Below, in pieces: positions 29,768 through 30,704 of a stretch of DNA of 30,704 bases. Position 1 is the first letter of the stretch. Each line of letters opens with the position of its first letter. The DNA is from Sperchopsis tessellata (Eukaryota; Arthropoda; Insecta; Coleoptera; Hydrophilidae), in assembly GCA_033557685.1 (NCBI GenBank), contig JAWQRN010000367.1, forward strand, positions 1-30,704, given 5' to 3'. The notes beneath the pieces are model-generated. The model was given only the letters and a program-made list of their open reading frames with translations. It made no database searches and was not told the origin of the DNA. Both the position numbers and the translations under genes were made by a program.

Positions 29768-30515
29768 TTAATTTTCTCGTTTTGTACAGCTGAGGAGATG
29801 ATATCTATCTATTGTGTTGTTACAGAGGTTGCACATACAGTCAAGATCTGGGAAATGGAAACGTGTTTTGTTGCATAAGAGATGGTGATACTCATTTAAG
29901 GTGACACAGGTTTTGAAATGCCGTTCTTTCTAATTGGCACCTTTCCATACATGCTATGTGAATCCGTGTATCTGTCATCCACAAACTTCATATTATTTTC
30001 TTCTCTCATTTCCCTCTATTCGTTTATGAATTAATTTGTTGATCCTTCAAATCTCTCCAATATCTCTTCCCCCATACTACTTATTCCTGCTAGGTGGAAT
30101 GCGAATGTATTGGACGCGTTTTTCGGTAAGCCTAGAGCTTTAATTTTGTCTAGTTGTTACAGGTATTTAGCATTGAACACATGGATTTAAAGCTGTAGAT
30201 TACTGCGGACCAGATCTTTATATTGTATATTTTAATTGTTCTGTCTAACTTTAAGCTTTGTATATGTTTTAAGGTTCCTATTACCTGAGCCATTTCCTTG
30301 CATTTCCTGTTGGTATGTTTGGTTAGGGTTAGTGTTGCTTGAAGTGTAACACTTAGATATGCATATTCATTAATAAAGTCAATTTGTTGATTTCCTACGT
30401 ATGCCTTGTCGTTATTTGTAAAACTTTTTTCCCTTCTAACTTTAACAATTTTGCTTTTTGCATAGTTAATATTTAGCGTATTTGATTCATCAAAGAGAAG
30501 ATGGCGCACGCGGTG
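29768..30515 (-). pseudogene. LINE C-terminal relic with zinc-knuckle-like end
   Basis: The frame 30150-30509 reads 'LNINYAKSKIVKVRR', 'YVGNQQIDFINEYAYLSVTL', 'QATLTLTKHTNRKC' and 'LDRTIKIYNIKIWSAVIYSF'. This is the region after the RT palm in LINEs (L.IN..KTKVV.F..., Y.YLGVTL, ...). A frameshift leads to 'NNLDKIKALGLPKNASNTFA' and 'FHLAGISSMGEEI' (about 30060-30155). Another leads to 'HHLLCNKTRFHFPDLDCMCN' and 'LCNNTIDRYHLLSCTKREN' with a stop at 29768. The end carries C-x2-C-x7-H-x3-C ('CNLC..H...C'), the C-terminal cysteine/histidine knuckle of such ORF2 proteins. RT catalytic motifs are outside the copy, so it is 5'-truncated. Confidence 0.75.
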
Positions 30516-30642
30516 ATCACTATATGCGTGGTGTAAAAATGTTATGTATTACCTAATAATTAGACATACTTAAGAAAATTTTAAACATTAGTTGCGTATT
30601 TAACCTTTAGTATTAAAAGAATATTTATGCATATGATAAATA

Positions 30643-30646
<4 letters not shown>
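30516..30646. other. AT-rich spacer, nothing recognised
   Basis: Short AT-rich stretch between the LINE relic and the terminal microsatellite. Confidence 0.3.

Positions 30647-30694
<48 letters not shown>
30647..30694. repeat. (AT)n microsatellite
   Basis: Near-pure AT dinucleotides close to the window end. Confidence 0.95.
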
Positions 30695-30701
<7 letters not shown>

Positions 30702-30704
30702 GTA

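Noticed and set aside
1..30704. tRNA genes, rRNA, CRISPR arrays, bacterial-type operons or telomeric TTAGG arrays
   Set aside because: I looked for cloverleaf-like segments, regularly spaced repeats, dense same-strand ORFs with ribosome binding sites, and TTAGG runs, and saw none.

Overview
The window looks like intergenic DNA from a large, AT-rich animal genome, most likely an arthropod. I see no intact host gene, rRNA, tRNA or CRISPR array. Almost everything recognisable is a decayed transposable element, set among long (TA)n tracts and AT-rich unique-looking sequence. The mix fits an arthropod: Penelope-like elements (PLEs) with GIY-YIG endonuclease domains, apurinic-endonuclease-type LINEs, a BED/hAT DNA transposon, a Jockey/R1-type reverse transcriptase scrap, and a repeat protein family with an 'SDEHGERFHQDI'-like signature. 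The species cannot be named from the sequence.

Layout, 1-10 kb: a LINE-like (AAAT)n tail (1-79); a CA/CG-rich minisatellite (about 1838-2030) preceded by a short unit that recurs at 27.67 kb; a plus-strand PLE relic (RT end plus GIY-YIG, 2451-3155) whose T-rich 3' region carries a hammerhead-like motif (about 3784-3825); and, converging on it, a minus-strand LINE (3838-6930) with ORF1-like coiled coil and RRM-like parts, a gutted endonuclease, RT and C-terminus. Then come a weak SINE candidate (7440-7660) and a second, more decayed plus-strand LINE (8380-9720) followed by (TA)n.

Layout, 10-20 kb: a long imperfect palindrome (10702-11335) made of two PLE GIY-YIG ends joined head to head; another plus-strand PLE end (13085-13340) with a well-folding hammerhead relic (13514-13560); and a minus-strand hAT element (15187-17285) with candidate terminal inverted repeats. 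17.3-20.3 kb is AT-rich with nothing recognised.

Layout, 20-30.7 kb: a scrap of Jockey/R1-type RT (20325-20500); a weaker hammerhead-like motif (20985-21030, minus); an unassigned block of raised GC (22550-23935); a minus-strand PLE (25330 down to 24540) with the best hammerhead fold of the window (24656-24702) and, at its 5' edge, a second head-to-head fold-back (25239-25397); a LINE C-terminal fragment (26032-26395); an unidentified ORF (28089-28300); the 'DEHGE' family relic (28560-28880); and a LINE C-terminus with a zinc-knuckle-like motif (29768-30515).

The theme worth following is the PLE set. Four or five relics lie in 30 kb. Three carry a hammerhead-like fold downstream of the GIY-YIG domain on the coding strand, and two have an inverted second copy starting at nearly the same internal point. 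No gene here looks functional: all coding assignments are broken by stops or frameshifts and rest on motif recognition by eye.
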